From positions 95,217-159,216 of the forward strand of contig NZ_NNRI01000024.1 of assembly GCF_002270415.1 (NCBI RefSeq): a stretch of DNA of 64,000 bases, read 5' to 3'. A program made the position numbers and the translations under genes. The notes beneath the pieces are model-generated. The model saw only the letters and a list, made by a program, of their open reading frames with translations. It searched no databases and was not told the DNA's origin. Below are positions 25,106-34,265 of the stretch, piece after piece (within the stretch, counting starts at the first letter, position 1; each line of letters begins with the position of its first letter). The stretch comes from Mesorhizobium sophorae (lineage in GTDB: Bacteria; Pseudomonadota; Alphaproteobacteria; Rhizobiales; Rhizobiaceae).

Positions 25106-27994
25106 TCAGGCTTGCGTCAGCGGATACTGTTCCTTCAGCGTCTTCAGCACCTGGTCGCCCGGCATCGGCGCGCCGAACATGAAGCTTTGCACATATTCGC
25201 AGCCCATCTGGCGCAGCTCCAGCGCGTCGCGTTCGTCCGAAATGCCCTCGGCGACCACGGACAGTCCGAGTTCATGCGCCATGTTGACCATGGATTTGAG
25301 CAGCACCGCGCGTTTGGGGGTGTTGTCGTCGACAAAGCTCTTGTCGATCTTGATCGTGTCGAAGGGAAAACGCGTCAGATAAGCCAGTGAGGAATAGCCG
25401 GTGCCGAAATCGTCCAGCGACAGGCCGATGCCGAGCTGTTTCAGCTTGGTCAGCACATGGGCCGTCTGCTCGGGATTATCCATCACCAGCGATTCAGTGA
25501 GCTCGAGCCGGAAGCAGCGCGGCTTCAGATTGGCGCGTGCGATGACCGAGCGGACGTCGCTGACCAGGTCGCGGCGGATGAGCTGGCGGCTGGACAGGTT
25601 GACCGAGACCGACAGCGGCGCGTCGCCGATCTGCTTTTGCCATCCGGCAAGGTCCTCGGCCGCCTGCTGCATGGCGAACAGGCCGAGCTGCACGATCAGC
25701 CCGCAGCTTTCGGCGACCGGGATGAAATCCGCCGGCGGGATCATGCCGCGACGCGGATGGTCCCAGCGCAGCAAGGCCTCGAAGCCGGCGACGCTGCCAT
25801 CCTCCAGCCGCACGATCGGCTGATAGGCGAGCGTGAATTCGCGCCGCTCGATGGCGCGGCGCAGGTCGGATTCGAACTGCAGCCTGTCGGTGCCGACGGT
25901 GCGGAAGGCCGGGCGGAACGGCTCGATCCTGTCGCCGCCGAAGCGCTTGGCCTGATGCATGGCAAGCTCGGCGTCCTTGACCATGTCCTCGGCCGACATC
26001 TGCGTCGAGTTCCAGGTGATCAGTCCGATCGATGCGGTCAGCACGATCTCGCGCTTGGCAAAGGTGATCGGGTTGTTGATGGCATGCTTGATGGCGTCGG
26101 CGACGGCGGCGATGCGGGACGGATCCTGCTCGGACAACAGCATTAGTGCGAACTGATCGCCGGCAAAACGCGACAGCGAATCCTTCGGCTTGAGCAGCCG
26201 GTGCAGCCGGCGCGCAATGGTCAAGAGGATGGTGTCGCCCGCCGAGATGCCGAGCCCATCATTGACCTGCTTGAAACGATCGATGTCGATGACGAAGACG
26301 GTCGGGCGTACCTTTTCTTCGGTGCGGGCGATCGAGATGACCGCTTCCAGCCGGTTCATCAACAATTCGCGGTTCGGCAGCCCGGTCAAATTGTCGTGCA
26401 CGGCGTCGTGCAGCAGACGCTCCTCGGATTTCTTCTGCTCGGTGACGTCGACCATGGTGCCGACGCAGCGAATGACTTCGCCGTCCGACCCGATCACTGG
26501 CCGCGCGCGCAGCGAGAACCAGTGATAGTGGCCGTCGGCTCCGCGCAGGCGGAAGTTCTGCGACACCCGGCCGCGCCGGTGTTCCAGCACCACGTCGAGC
26601 GTCGTGCGGAAGGTGTCGCGGTCGTCGGCATGCAGCACCGGCAGCCAGTTGCGCGCGGCACCGCCAAGGCTGTTTGGCGCCAGGCCGAGCTGGATGCTGA
26701 CATCGGGCTTGGTGACGACGCGGTCGCGCAGCACGTCCCAGTCCCACACCGTATCGCCCGATCCGGCCACTGCCAGCGCCTGCCGCTCGAGGTCGGAGAA
26801 CAGGCCCTGGTGCAGCGCGCCGCCGGCAAAGGCGTGCTGCATGACGGTGAAGCCGATCAGAAGGATGATCAGGATCAGCCCGCCACCCAATGCCGGCTGG
26901 GCGATGTCGTTGTCGAGCATGCCGGTGATCGCCATCCACGACCCGCACAGCCACAACAGCACCATGACCCAACTGGGCACCAGCATGATGGCGCGGTCGT
27001 AGCCGCGTATACCGAGGAAGATGATCAGGCCGAGCCCGGTCAGCGCGGTTGCGGCGAAGGACAGCCTGGCGATGCCGGCGGCGACCGCCGGATCGACGAT
27101 GGCGACGCCGGCGATCAGCAGCAGTCCAAGGATCCAGACCAGCGCGCCATAGCTGAAATGGCCGTGCCATCGGTTGAGGTTGAGATAGGCGAACAGGAAC
27201 ACCACGAAGGTTCCCGCCAGTGCCACCTCCGTTCCCGCTCGCCACATCTGCTCGTTGCCGGGCGAGATTTCGATGATCTTGTTGAGGAAGCCGAAATCGA
27301 CGCAGATATAGGCCAGCACCGCCCAGGCGAGCGCCGCGGTCGCCGGGAACATCGAGGTTCCCTTGACCACGAAAAGGATGGTCAGGAACAGCGCCAGCAG
27401 GCCGGCGATGCCGATGACGATGCCGCGAAACAGCGTGTAGGAATTGACCGAGTCCTTGTAGGATTCCGGGTCCCACAAATAGACCTGCGGCAGTTTCGGC
27501 GAAGCCAGTTCGGCGATAAAGGTGATCACCGTGCCCGGGTTCAGCGTCACCCGGAACACGTCGGCGTCGGGGCTGGTCTGGCGGTCGAGCGCGAAGCCCT
27601 CGCTGGGCGTGATGGCGGCGATGCGGGTCGAGCCGAGATCGGGCCAGAAGATGCCGGAATTCACCAGCCGGAAATGCGGCGCGACGATCAGCCGGTCGAG
27701 CTGCTGGTCGGTGGTGTTGGCCAGCGCGAAGACCGCCCAGTCGCCAGTCGAGCGCGCATCATTGGCCTCGACCTCGATGCGCCGCACGATGCCGTCCGGT
27801 CCGGGAGCGGTCGACACCTGGAAATTCTCGCCCTGGTTCCGGTAGATCTCGACGGCGCCCGAAAGGTCGAGCGCGACGTCGTCGCGGGCAATCTTGATCG
27901 GTTCAACGGCGAAGGCCGACGATGCCGCGCACAGCGTCAGGATTGTCGCGAGGACAAAGGCGAACAGCGGCCCGTTTCGCAGGAAATTCGTCAA
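25106..27994 (-). CDS. DISM-PAS-GGDEF-EAL membrane signalling protein
   Basis: A 962-residue protein. A signal peptide (1-29) and a periplasmic 7TMR-DISM extracellular domain (about 30-180) precede seven helices (about 188-395). A PAS/PAC fold (about 405-525), a GGDEF domain (about 530-690) and an EAL domain (about 705-955) follow. The cyclase site reads RFAGDQF at 609-615, so the essential Glu is Gln and diguanylate cyclase activity is doubtful. The phosphodiesterase motifs FEALLRW, LELTES, DDFGTGYSS and KIDKSF are kept. It probably hydrolyses c-di-GMP in response to a periplasmic signal. The TTG start has AAGGA six bases upstream and lies two bases after the GNAT stop. Confidence 0.93.
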   Translation of the reverse strand: MTNFLRNGPLFAFVLATILTLCAASSAFAVEPIKIARDDVALDLSGAVEIYRNQGENFQVSTAPGPDGIVRRIEVEANDARSTGDWAVFALANTTDQQLDRLIVAPHFRLVNSGIFWPDLGSTRIAAITPSEGFALDRQTSPDADVFRVTLNPGTVITFIAELASPKLPQVYLWDPESYKDSVNSYTLFRGIVIGIAGLLALFLTILFVVKGTSMFPATAALAWAVLAYICVDFGFLNKIIEISPGNEQMWRAGTEVALAGTFVVFLFAYLNLNRWHGHFSYGALVWILGLLLIAGVAIVDPAVAAGIARLSFAATALTGLGLIIFLGIRGYDRAIMLVPSWVMVLLWLCGSWMAITGMLDNDIAQPALGGGLILIILLIGFTVMQHAFAGGALHQGLFSDLERQALAVAGSGDTVWDWDVLRDRVVTKPDVSIQLGLAPNSLGGAARNWLPVLHADDRDTFRTTLDVVLEHRRGRVSQNFRLRGADGHYHWFSLRARPVIGSDGEVIRCVGTMVDVTEQKKSEERLLHDAVHDNLTGLPNRELLMNRLEAVISIARTEEKVRPTVFVIDIDRFKQVNDGLGISAGDTILLTIARRLHRLLKPKDSLSRFAGDQFALMLLSEQDPSRIAAVADAIKHAINNPITFAKREIVLTASIGLITWNSTQMSAEDMVKDAELAMHQAKRFGGDRIEPFRPAFRTVGTDRLQFESDLRRAIERREFTLAYQPIVRLEDGSVAGFEALLRWDHPRRGMIPPADFIPVAESCGLIVQLGLFAMQQAAEDLAGWQKQIGDAPLSVSVNLSSRQLIRRDLVSDVRSVIARANLKPRCFRLELTESLVMDNPEQTAHVLTKLKQLGIGLSLDDFGTGYSSLAYLTRFPFDTIKIDKSFVDDNTPKRAVLLKSMVNMAHELGLSVVAEGISDERDALELRQMGCEYVQSFMFGAPMPGDQVLKTLKEQYPLTQA

Positions 27995-27996
27995 GA

Positions 27997-28593
27997 TCAG
28001 TCCTTCGTTCCAGCGCCCGGCGGATCGTCCGAGATCCGGGCGTAGAGGTAGTGGTCCTGCCAGATGCCGTTGATCCTGAGATAGGATCGCAGAAGTCCTT
28101 CGCGCCGGAATCCGGCTTTTTCAAGCACGCGGATCGACCGGGCGTTGTCGGGAATACAGGCCGCTTCGATCCGGTGCAACCTCAGCGTATCGAAGGCGAA
28201 GCGCGTCACTACCTTGACCGCGTCGGTCATCAGGCCACGACCGCCAAAGCGCTCGCCGATCCAATAGCCGACATGGCCGCTTTGCGAGACACCATGGCGT
28301 ATGTTGCCGAGCGTGATGCCGCCCGCCAGCTTGCCGCTGCTCTTTTCGAATATGAAGAAGGCGATTGCAGTTCCCTGCGCATAGTCTTCGCGGTAGCGGC
28401 TGATGCGCAGCCGCCAGGCGGTGCGGTCGAGTTCATCGGGAGTCCAGCGTGGCTCCCATGGTTCGAGAAAGGCACGGCTTTCGCCACGCACCGCCGCCCA
28501 TTCGCGATAGTCATTCGTGAAGGGCACGCGCAGCATGACGTGGTCACCCTTCAGCGCCGGCAGGTCACGGCGAAAGAAAGGGAGCGCGAACAC
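27997..28593 (-). CDS. GNAT acetyltransferase, RimJ/RimL type
   Basis: A 198-residue GNAT protein of the RimJ subgroup, which acetylates N-terminal amino groups of proteins. Family features are LEPWEPRWTPDEL, GGITLGNIRHGVSQSGHVGYWIG (core strands), RFGGRGLMTDAVKVVTRFAF (acetyl-CoA loop) and RIEAACIPDNARSIRVLEKA. Ribosomal S5 is the classic RimJ target, but the real substrate here is unknown. The start is GTG at 28593, 15 bases after the M16 peptidase gene, in the same operon. Confidence 0.92.
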   Translation of the reverse strand: MFALPFFRRDLPALKGDHVMLRVPFTNDYREWAAVRGESRAFLEPWEPRWTPDELDRTAWRLRISRYREDYAQGTAIAFFIFEKSSGKLAGGITLGNIRHGVSQSGHVGYWIGERFGGRGLMTDAVKVVTRFAFDTLRLHRIEAACIPDNARSIRVLEKAGFRREGLLRSYLRINGIWQDHYLYARISDDPPGAGTKD

Positions 28594-28608
28594 GACGCTT
28601 TGAGGGGC

Positions 28609-29901
28609 TTAGACGGCGAGCTTGCGGGTGGCGGTCTGCGTGCCCGCAAGCGAATCGAGGATCGCCTCGTATGGCGCCAGCGTACCCACAGGCCCGACAG
28701 CTGTAAGCGTCGGCTTGGTCGAGAACAGCCGCGACGACAGGTCGGTCAGCCGCTCGATCGTGAGCGCCGACAGCCGTTCCATCAGTTCCTCCTTGGCGAT
28801 CGGCCGGCCGAACAGAAGCAGCTGCCGTGCGATCTGCGAGGCGCGGCTGGCCGGGCTTTCGGCGGACATGATCAGCCCGGCGCGATATTGTGCGCGCGCC
28901 CGGTCGAGTTCTTCCTGCAGGATCTTCTCGCCGGCCTTCTGCAGTTCGTCGATGATGACCGGCACCAGTTCGGCGATATCGCTCTGGCCGGTCGCGGCAT
29001 GGACACCGAAGACGCCGGTGTCGGAAAAGCCCCAGTGGAAGGCATAGACCGAATAGCACAGGCCGCGCTTTTCGCGGACCTCCTGGAAAAGACGCGACGA
29101 CATGCCGCCGCCGAGGATCATCGACAGCACCTGCGAGGCATAGAAGTCGCGCACATGATAGGCGCGGCCCTCGAAGCCCAGCACGATCTGCGCGTCCATC
29201 AGGTCGCGGTCCTCACGGAAGTCGCCGCCGACATATTGCGCATATTGCGGGATGGTGCTGTCGGCCTTGCTGCGGAAGCCGCCGAGCTGCTTTTCGACCT
29301 CGCGCACGAAATTGTCGTGCTTGATGTCGCCGGCAGCGACGATCACCATGCGCTCGGCGCCGTATTGCCGTTCGATGAAATCGTGCAGCTGCTTCGATGT
29401 GAAGGATTTGACGGTTTCCGGCGTGCCCAGGATCGAGCGACCGATCGTCTGGTGGCGGAAGGCTGTCTCGGTGAAACGGTCGAAGACGATGTCGTCGGGC
29501 GTGTCGTGTGCTGCGCCGATCTCCTGCAGGATCACGTGCTGCTCGCGTTCGAGCTCCTGCGGGTCGAACTCGGACTCCTGCAGGATGTCGGCAAGAATGT
29601 CGACGGCCAGCGGCACGTCGTCGGAGAGCACCCTGGCATAGTAGGAGGTGGTCTCGACGCTGGTGGCGGCGTTGATCTCGCCGCCGACGTCCTCGATCTC
29701 CGAGGCGATTTCGAAGGCGCTTCGCCTTTTCGTGCCCTTGAACGCCATGTGCTCGAGCAGATGGGCCATGCCATGCTCTTCGTCACGTTCATTGCGGGCG
29801 CCTGACTTGACCCAGGCACCAAGGGCAACCGATTCGATGCTTTGAAGGGTTTCGGTGGCGACTGTCAGGCCGTTCGACAGACGGCTTACCTCAACACCCA
29901 T
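28609..29901 (-). CDS. M16 family zinc peptidase (processing-peptidase-like)
   Basis: A 430-residue pitrilysin-type peptidase. The inverted zinc motif HLLEHM with the downstream Glu (ASEIEDVGGEINAATS) marks an active M16 member. The C-terminal half carries the Arg/Tyr substrate site as GMSSRLFQEVREKRGLCYS. It is closest in layout to the bacterial relatives of the mitochondrial processing peptidase beta subunit. Substrates in bacteria are mostly undefined. The ATG at 29901 follows AGGGAG. It begins 14 bases after the thrC stop, a pairing common in Rhizobiales. Confidence 0.95.
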   Translation of the reverse strand: MGVEVSRLSNGLTVATETLQSIESVALGAWVKSGARNERDEEHGMAHLLEHMAFKGTKRRSAFEIASEIEDVGGEINAATSVETTSYYARVLSDDVPLAVDILADILQESEFDPQELEREQHVILQEIGAAHDTPDDIVFDRFTETAFRHQTIGRSILGTPETVKSFTSKQLHDFIERQYGAERMVIVAAGDIKHDNFVREVEKQLGGFRSKADSTIPQYAQYVGGDFREDRDLMDAQIVLGFEGRAYHVRDFYASQVLSMILGGGMSSRLFQEVREKRGLCYSVYAFHWGFSDTGVFGVHAATGQSDIAELVPVIIDELQKAGEKILQEELDRARAQYRAGLIMSAESPASRASQIARQLLLFGRPIAKEELMERLSALTIERLTDLSSRLFSTKPTLTAVGPVGTLAPYEAILDSLAGTQTATRKLAV

Positions 29902-29915
29902 ATGGCTACTACTCC

Positions 29916-31313
29916 CTAACGCGCCGCCCGCGCGCGGCGGCCGACGTAATCTTCCACCATTTTCAGGTCGGATGGAAGTACCGTGTATTTTTCCTCCGAT
30001 GTCATCAACCCACCTAGCCATGCGGGCAGTGCGGGCAAGACGCCGCTGGCGGCTTCGACGGCAGCCGGGAACTTTGCCGGATGGGCGGTGCCAAGCACCA
30101 CCATCGGCACCGCGCCTGAAGCCTTGCCCGCCGCGACATGCACGGCTGCCGCGGTGTGCGGATCGAGCAGGTAGTTGCTGCCGGCGAGTGTCGAACGGAT
30201 GGTGGCGGCGACCTCGTCCATGGTCGCGCGGCCGGCATCGAATTCGGACCGCATCCCAGCGATTTGCTGGGTTTCGATGGTGAAAGCGCCGGACTGCTTG
30301 AGACTGTCCATGTAGCGCCGCACGGTCGCCGCGTCACGGTCGGAGGCCTCGAACAGCAAGCGCTCGAAATTCGACGACACCTGGATATCCATCGATGGCG
30401 AAGTGGTCGCAAAGACGCCCTTGGTGCGGTATTCGCCGGTTGCGAAAGTGCGCGCCAGGATGTCGTTGTCGTTGGTGGCGATTATCAGCCGCTCGATCGG
30501 CAGGCCCATCTTCTTGGCGGCGTAGCCGGCGAAGATATCGCCGAAATTGCCTGTCGGCACCGTGAAGGAGACCGGCCTGTCCGGCGCGCCCAGCGACAGC
30601 GCCGAGGAGAAATAATAGACGATCTGGGCCATGATGCGGGCCCAGTTGATCGAATTGACACCCGAAAGCGCAACCCGGTCGCGAAAGCCGTGGTCGTTGA
30701 ACATGTCCTTGAGCAGGCCCTGGCAATCGTCGAAATTGCCTTCGATGGCCAGCGCATGAACATTTTGCGCGGTCGACGTCGTCATCTGCCGCTGCTGCAC
30801 CGGCGAGACGCGGCCATGCGGGAAAAGGATGAAGATGTCGGTGCGGCTGCGCCCGGCAAAGGCATCGATGGCGGCCCCGCCGGTATCGCCCGAGGTGGCG
30901 CCGACGATGGTGGCGTGCTGGTCGCGTTCGGCGAGCACATGGTCCATCAGCCGGGCCAGAAGCTGCATCGCCACGTCCTTGAAGGCGAGAGTCGGCCCGT
31001 GGAAGAGTTCCAGGATGAAGGTGTTGGGGCCGGTCTGCACCAACGGGCAGACGGCCTCGTGGCGGAAGGTGGCATAGGCTTCGCGAACCAGGCGCTCGAA
31101 GACGGGCGCCGGGATTTCGTCGCCAAGGAAGGGCGACAGCACGCGGATTGCAAGATCGGGATAGGCAAGGCCGCGCATGGCGCGGATCTCGGCAGCGGAA
31201 AACTGCGGCCACTCTTGCGGCACGTAGAGCCCGCCGTCGCGCGCCAGTCCAGCCAGCACAGCGTCGGAAAATCCAAGCTCGGGCGCTTCGCCGCGGGTAC
31301 TCACATAGTGCAT
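29916..31313 (-). CDS. thrC: Threonine synthase
   Basis: A 465-residue PLP enzyme that converts O-phosphohomoserine to threonine. The PLP lysine is in FHGPTLAFKDVAMQLLARL, the phosphate-binding region in VGATSGDTGGAAIDAFAG, and SINWARIMAQIVYYF is the usual fold-type II segment. The N terminus MHYVSTRG is canonical. It heads the minus-strand run thrC - M16 peptidase - GNAT - c-di-GMP protein. The matching homoserine kinase gene is at 20.1 kb. Confidence 0.96.
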   Translation of the reverse strand: MHYVSTRGEAPELGFSDAVLAGLARDGGLYVPQEWPQFSAAEIRAMRGLAYPDLAIRVLSPFLGDEIPAPVFERLVREAYATFRHEAVCPLVQTGPNTFILELFHGPTLAFKDVAMQLLARLMDHVLAERDQHATIVGATSGDTGGAAIDAFAGRSRTDIFILFPHGRVSPVQQRQMTTSTAQNVHALAIEGNFDDCQGLLKDMFNDHGFRDRVALSGVNSINWARIMAQIVYYFSSALSLGAPDRPVSFTVPTGNFGDIFAGYAAKKMGLPIERLIIATNDNDILARTFATGEYRTKGVFATTSPSMDIQVSSNFERLLFEASDRDAATVRRYMDSLKQSGAFTIETQQIAGMRSEFDAGRATMDEVAATIRSTLAGSNYLLDPHTAAAVHVAAGKASGAVPMVVLGTAHPAKFPAAVEAASGVLPALPAWLGGLMTSEEKYTVLPSDLKMVEDYVGRRARAAR

Positions 31314-31440
31314 GTCACAAATCCGTTACCGCTGGGTTTTCCGTTCACCACAAGGTGGTTAATTTCTGCGCTGGCTCAGTCGCATTTTTGCCGCGCGGTT
31401 GATATACGTCACCAGCTTTGCGAGAGGGAAGTGCAGTTTC

Positions 31441-32175
31441 ATGGCGTTTCGTACATTCAGTGGCCGCTTTTTGGCGGGTCTTGCGCTTACCGGCTTTATG
31501 CTCGCCGCCGCCGGCTGCCAATCGAGCGACAATGGCATCCTGGACCTCGGCTTCGGCAAGAAGGATCCGACAGCGCCGCCGCCGCCCCAGGATCCCAAGG
31601 TCCTGTCTAGCCAGTTGCAGGCCTATTGCCCCAGAGTGACGGTGCGCGACGGCACGGCCTTCTTCAACACCTATGCCAAGGGCGTGCAGAAGCCCAAGTC
31701 GAAGCCCATGCGCAAGCCGAGGAACCAGGCCGAGGCCGAGCAGCAGGCGCAGGAGGCGCAGGCCGCGGCCGACGCGGCCGCGACCGCGCCCGACGAGTCT
31801 GCGAACATCATCTACCAGGCGTCGATCAGCGACGTGACCCGTGATTGCCTGCGCGCCAACGGGCAGTTGACGATGAAGATCGCGGTCGCCGGCAAGGTTG
31901 TGCCCGGACCGAAATTTTCCCCCGGCACCATCACCATGCCGATCCGTGTCGCGGTGATGCATGGCACGGATGTTCTCTACTCGCAGATCCATCCCTATCA
32001 GATCCAGGTCACCGACCCTTCGGTCGCGACGCAGTTCGTCTTCACGGATTCCAATGTCGTCGTTCCCGAGCCGTCGGCGCAGGACTATCAGGCCTTTGCC
32101 GGCTATGATGAAACCGCGCCGAAGGCAACGACGGACAAGCCGAAGAAGAGGAAGAAGGCTGTCGCCACGAACTAG
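31441..32175 (+). CDS. Putative lipoprotein, unknown function
   Basis: A 244-residue protein with a lipoprotein signal (FMLAAAGCQSSD, probable lipidated Cys at about residue 22). The mature part has a proline run (TAPPPPQDPK), an Ala/Gln/Glu-rich helix (EAEQQAQEAQAAADAAA), a folded central part with two cysteines (QAYCPRVTV and TRDCLRANGQ), and a basic tail (KPKKRKKAVATN). I do not recognise the family. The ATG at 31441 follows AGGGAAG; the in-frame ATG at 31399 would ruin the signal peptide. It diverges from thrC. Confidence 0.85.
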   Translation: MAFRTFSGRFLAGLALTGFMLAAAGCQSSDNGILDLGFGKKDPTAPPPPQDPKVLSSQLQAYCPRVTVRDGTAFFNTYAKGVQKPKSKPMRKPRNQAEAEQQAQEAQAAADAAATAPDESANIIYQASISDVTRDCLRANGQLTMKIAVAGKVVPGPKFSPGTITMPIRVAVMHGTDVLYSQIHPYQIQVTDPSVATQFVFTDSNVVVPEPSAQDYQAFAGYDETAPKATTDKPKKRKKAVATN

Positions 32176-32198
32176 TCTCGCGTCGCGACGCAAATCTC

Positions 32199-32888
32199 TC
32201 AGGCGTCCGCCGACCACTCCGACAGCGCGGCGATCACGCTTTTCAGCTCCGCCCAGCGGCGGATGACCGTCTCGGCGCCGGCTTCCGTCAAGGCGTCGGC
32301 ATGACCGGGATAGCTGTGGCCTGCGCCGGTGAAGCCGATCACGCGCATGCCGGCCGTTCGCGCGCCGTGGACGCCATGCACGGAATCCTCGATGACGAAT
32401 GTGTTCGCCGGGTTGGCGTTGAGTTTCTCCGCCGCGAACAGGAACACGTCAGGCGCCGGCTTGGTCTTCTTGCTTGGTATCTCCAGGGCCGAAAAGATCC
32501 GGCCGGCGAAATACGGCAGCAGGTGCACTTTCTCCAGCATGAATTCGATCCGCTCGGAGCGCGAATTCGAGCAGACGCAGTGCGGTACAGTGACCGCGGC
32601 GACCGCCTCGCGCGCGCCGTCGATGGCGCGGACGTCGCTGCGCAATTTGCGATCGACGAGGTCTTCGGCGCGGTCGATCAGCGAGGCCTGGAACGGGATG
32701 CTGGACTTCTCCTCGACCCGCATCATGATGTCCTTGAAGGTCAGTCCGGCGTAGGTCTCGGCGAGTTCCTCAGGCGATATTTCGTAGCCGGCCAAGGTCA
32801 GCAGTTCCGCCTCGACCCGCGCGGCGACGATTTCGGAATCGACGAGGACGCCGTCGCAATCGAAGATGACAAGGTCTGGCTGGGGCAT
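32199..32888 (-). CDS. HAD-IA hydrolase, phosphoglycolate/beta-PGM-like
   Basis: A 229-residue haloacid dehalogenase-type phosphatase. Motif I is VIFDCDGVLVDSE, motif II CVCSNSRSERIE, motif III the Lys in KTKPAPDVFLFAA, and motif IV VIEDSVHGVHGA. This is a complete catalytic set of the subgroup that includes phosphoglycolate phosphatase and beta-phosphoglucomutase. The substrate cannot be deduced. The ATG at 32888 is chosen because the family begins at the first strand; the frame is open to 32951. It diverges from ccrM. Confidence 0.9.
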   Translation of the reverse strand: MPQPDLVIFDCDGVLVDSEIVAARVEAELLTLAGYEISPEELAETYAGLTFKDIMMRVEEKSSIPFQASLIDRAEDLVDRKLRSDVRAIDGAREAVAAVTVPHCVCSNSRSERIEFMLEKVHLLPYFAGRIFSALEIPSKKTKPAPDVFLFAAEKLNANPANTFVIEDSVHGVHGARTAGMRVIGFTGAGHSYPGHADALTEAGAETVIRRWAELKSVIAALSEWSADA

Positions 32889-33016
32889 GGTGATCCGGAC
32901 AATGGGAGGATGAAGGGCCTCGGAAGGCTCAGGCGGCGCGGCATACACCAACAGGGCCGCCTTCGCAAATTTGGAGATCCGCAGTTTTGGCCTTCACCGA
33001 ATATTTACGCTGATCG

Positions 33017-33027
33017 GTAACCATAAC
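33017..33027. promoter_or_regulatory. CtrA half-site-like motif upstream of ccrM
   Basis: GTAACCATAAC matches seven of eight bases of the CtrA half-site TTAACCAT, 41 bases before the ccrM ATG. In Caulobacter CtrA activates ccrM. No GANTC site is visible between 32889 and 33064. Confidence 0.3.
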
Positions 33028-33064
33028 AGAGAGTAAAACTGCAACGCGTGCCTTGGGTGTCAGA

Positions 33065-34198
33065 ATGTCTGCCGTGCGTCTTCTCGACGAGCTATCCCAC
33101 GCCCCCCAGCAATCCGAATGGCTGGACACGATCCTCAAGGGTGACTGCGTTGCCGCGCTCGATCGACTGCCGGAAAAGTCGATCGACGTCATTTTCGCCG
33201 ATCCGCCCTACAATCTTCAGCTCGACGGCGACCTGCACCGGCCAGATCAGTCGAAGGTCGATGCGGTCGACGACGATTGGGACCGGTTCGAGAGCTTCGA
33301 GGCCTATGACGCCTTCACCCGCGCCTGGCTGCTGGCGGCGCGGCGGGTGCTGAAGCCGAATGGCACCATCTGGGTCATCGGCTCTTATCACAACATCTTC
33401 CGGGTCGGCGCCAAGATGCAGGATCTGGGCTTCTGGATCCTCAACGACGTCGTCTGGCGCAAGACCAATCCAATGCCGAATTTCCGTGGCCGCCGGTTCC
33501 AGAATGCGCATGAGACGATGATCTGGGCGTCGCGCGACCAGAAGGGCAAGGGCTACACCTTCAATTACGAAGCCATGAAGGCCTCGAACGACGACATCCA
33601 GATGCGCTCCGACTGGCTATTCCCGATCTGCACCGGCGGCGAGCGGCTGAAGAACGACAATGGCGACAAGCTGCATCCGACGCAGAAGCCGGAAGCGCTG
33701 CTCGCTCGCATCGTGATGGCCTCGACCAAACCGGGCGACATCGTGCTCGACCCCTTCTTTGGCTCAGGCACCACCGGCGCGGTGGCCAAGCGGCTTGGTC
33801 GTCATTTCGTCGGCATCGAGCGGGAGCAGGCCTATATCGATGCGGCCCACGAGCGCATCGATGCGGTGCGGCCGCTGGACGGCGCCGATCTGACCGTGCT
33901 CACCGGCAAGCGCGCCGAACCGCGCGTCGCCTTCGTCAGCCTCATCGACACCGGGCTGGTGGCGCCAGGTGCCACGCTCTACGACGCCAAGAAGCGCTGG
34001 GCGGCCAAGGTGCGCGCCGACGGCACCGTGGCGATCGGCGACAGCGCCGGCTCGATCCACAAGATCGGCGCCGAAGTGCAGGGCCTGGATGCCTGCAACG
34101 GCTGGACCTTCTGGCACTATGAGCGCAGCGGCGGCCTGACCCCGATCGACGAGCTTCGCCGCATTGCCCGGCTCGGCATGGAGCGGGCAGGGGCCTGA
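33065..34198 (+). CDS. ccrM: CcrM adenine DNA methyltransferase (GANTC)
   Basis: A beta-class N6-adenine methyltransferase of 377 residues, orthologous in layout to the cell-cycle enzyme CcrM that methylates GANTC. The catalytic DPPY is at residues 46-49 (IFADPPYNLQLDGDL) and the SAM-binding motif DPFFGSGTTGAVAKRLGRHF is near residue 233. A C-terminal RAMA-like extension of about 100 residues (TLYDAKKRWAAKVRADGTVA onwards) is typical of CcrM and needed for DNA recognition. No restriction gene is nearby. The ATG at 33065 is preferred; a TTG at 33053 is in frame. Confidence 0.96.
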   Translation: MSAVRLLDELSHAPQQSEWLDTILKGDCVAALDRLPEKSIDVIFADPPYNLQLDGDLHRPDQSKVDAVDDDWDRFESFEAYDAFTRAWLLAARRVLKPNGTIWVIGSYHNIFRVGAKMQDLGFWILNDVVWRKTNPMPNFRGRRFQNAHETMIWASRDQKGKGYTFNYEAMKASNDDIQMRSDWLFPICTGGERLKNDNGDKLHPTQKPEALLARIVMASTKPGDIVLDPFFGSGTTGAVAKRLGRHFVGIEREQAYIDAAHERIDAVRPLDGADLTVLTGKRAEPRVAFVSLIDTGLVAPGATLYDAKKRWAAKVRADGTVAIGDSAGSIHKIGAEVQGLDACNGWTFWHYERSGGLTPIDELRRIARLGMERAGA

Positions 34199-34222
34199 AC
34201 CCCTGCCGGCTGGCGCACATTC

Positions 34223-34245
34223 CCGTTGATTCAAATGCTCAACGG
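34223..34245. terminator. Hairpin between convergent ccrM and HAD genes
   Basis: CCGTTGA and TCAACGG form a perfect 7-bp stem with a 9-base loop, between two convergent stop codons. It has no T-tract. It may serve as a bidirectional end signal. Confidence 0.35.
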
Positions 34246-34265
34246 ATCGCCGGAAGCGACTCAAA

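Noticed and set aside
26201..28045. 614-codon plus-strand frame opposite the c-di-GMP protein
   Set aside because: Composition is Gln/Arg/Asp/His-rich and the real gene on the other strand has clear domains.
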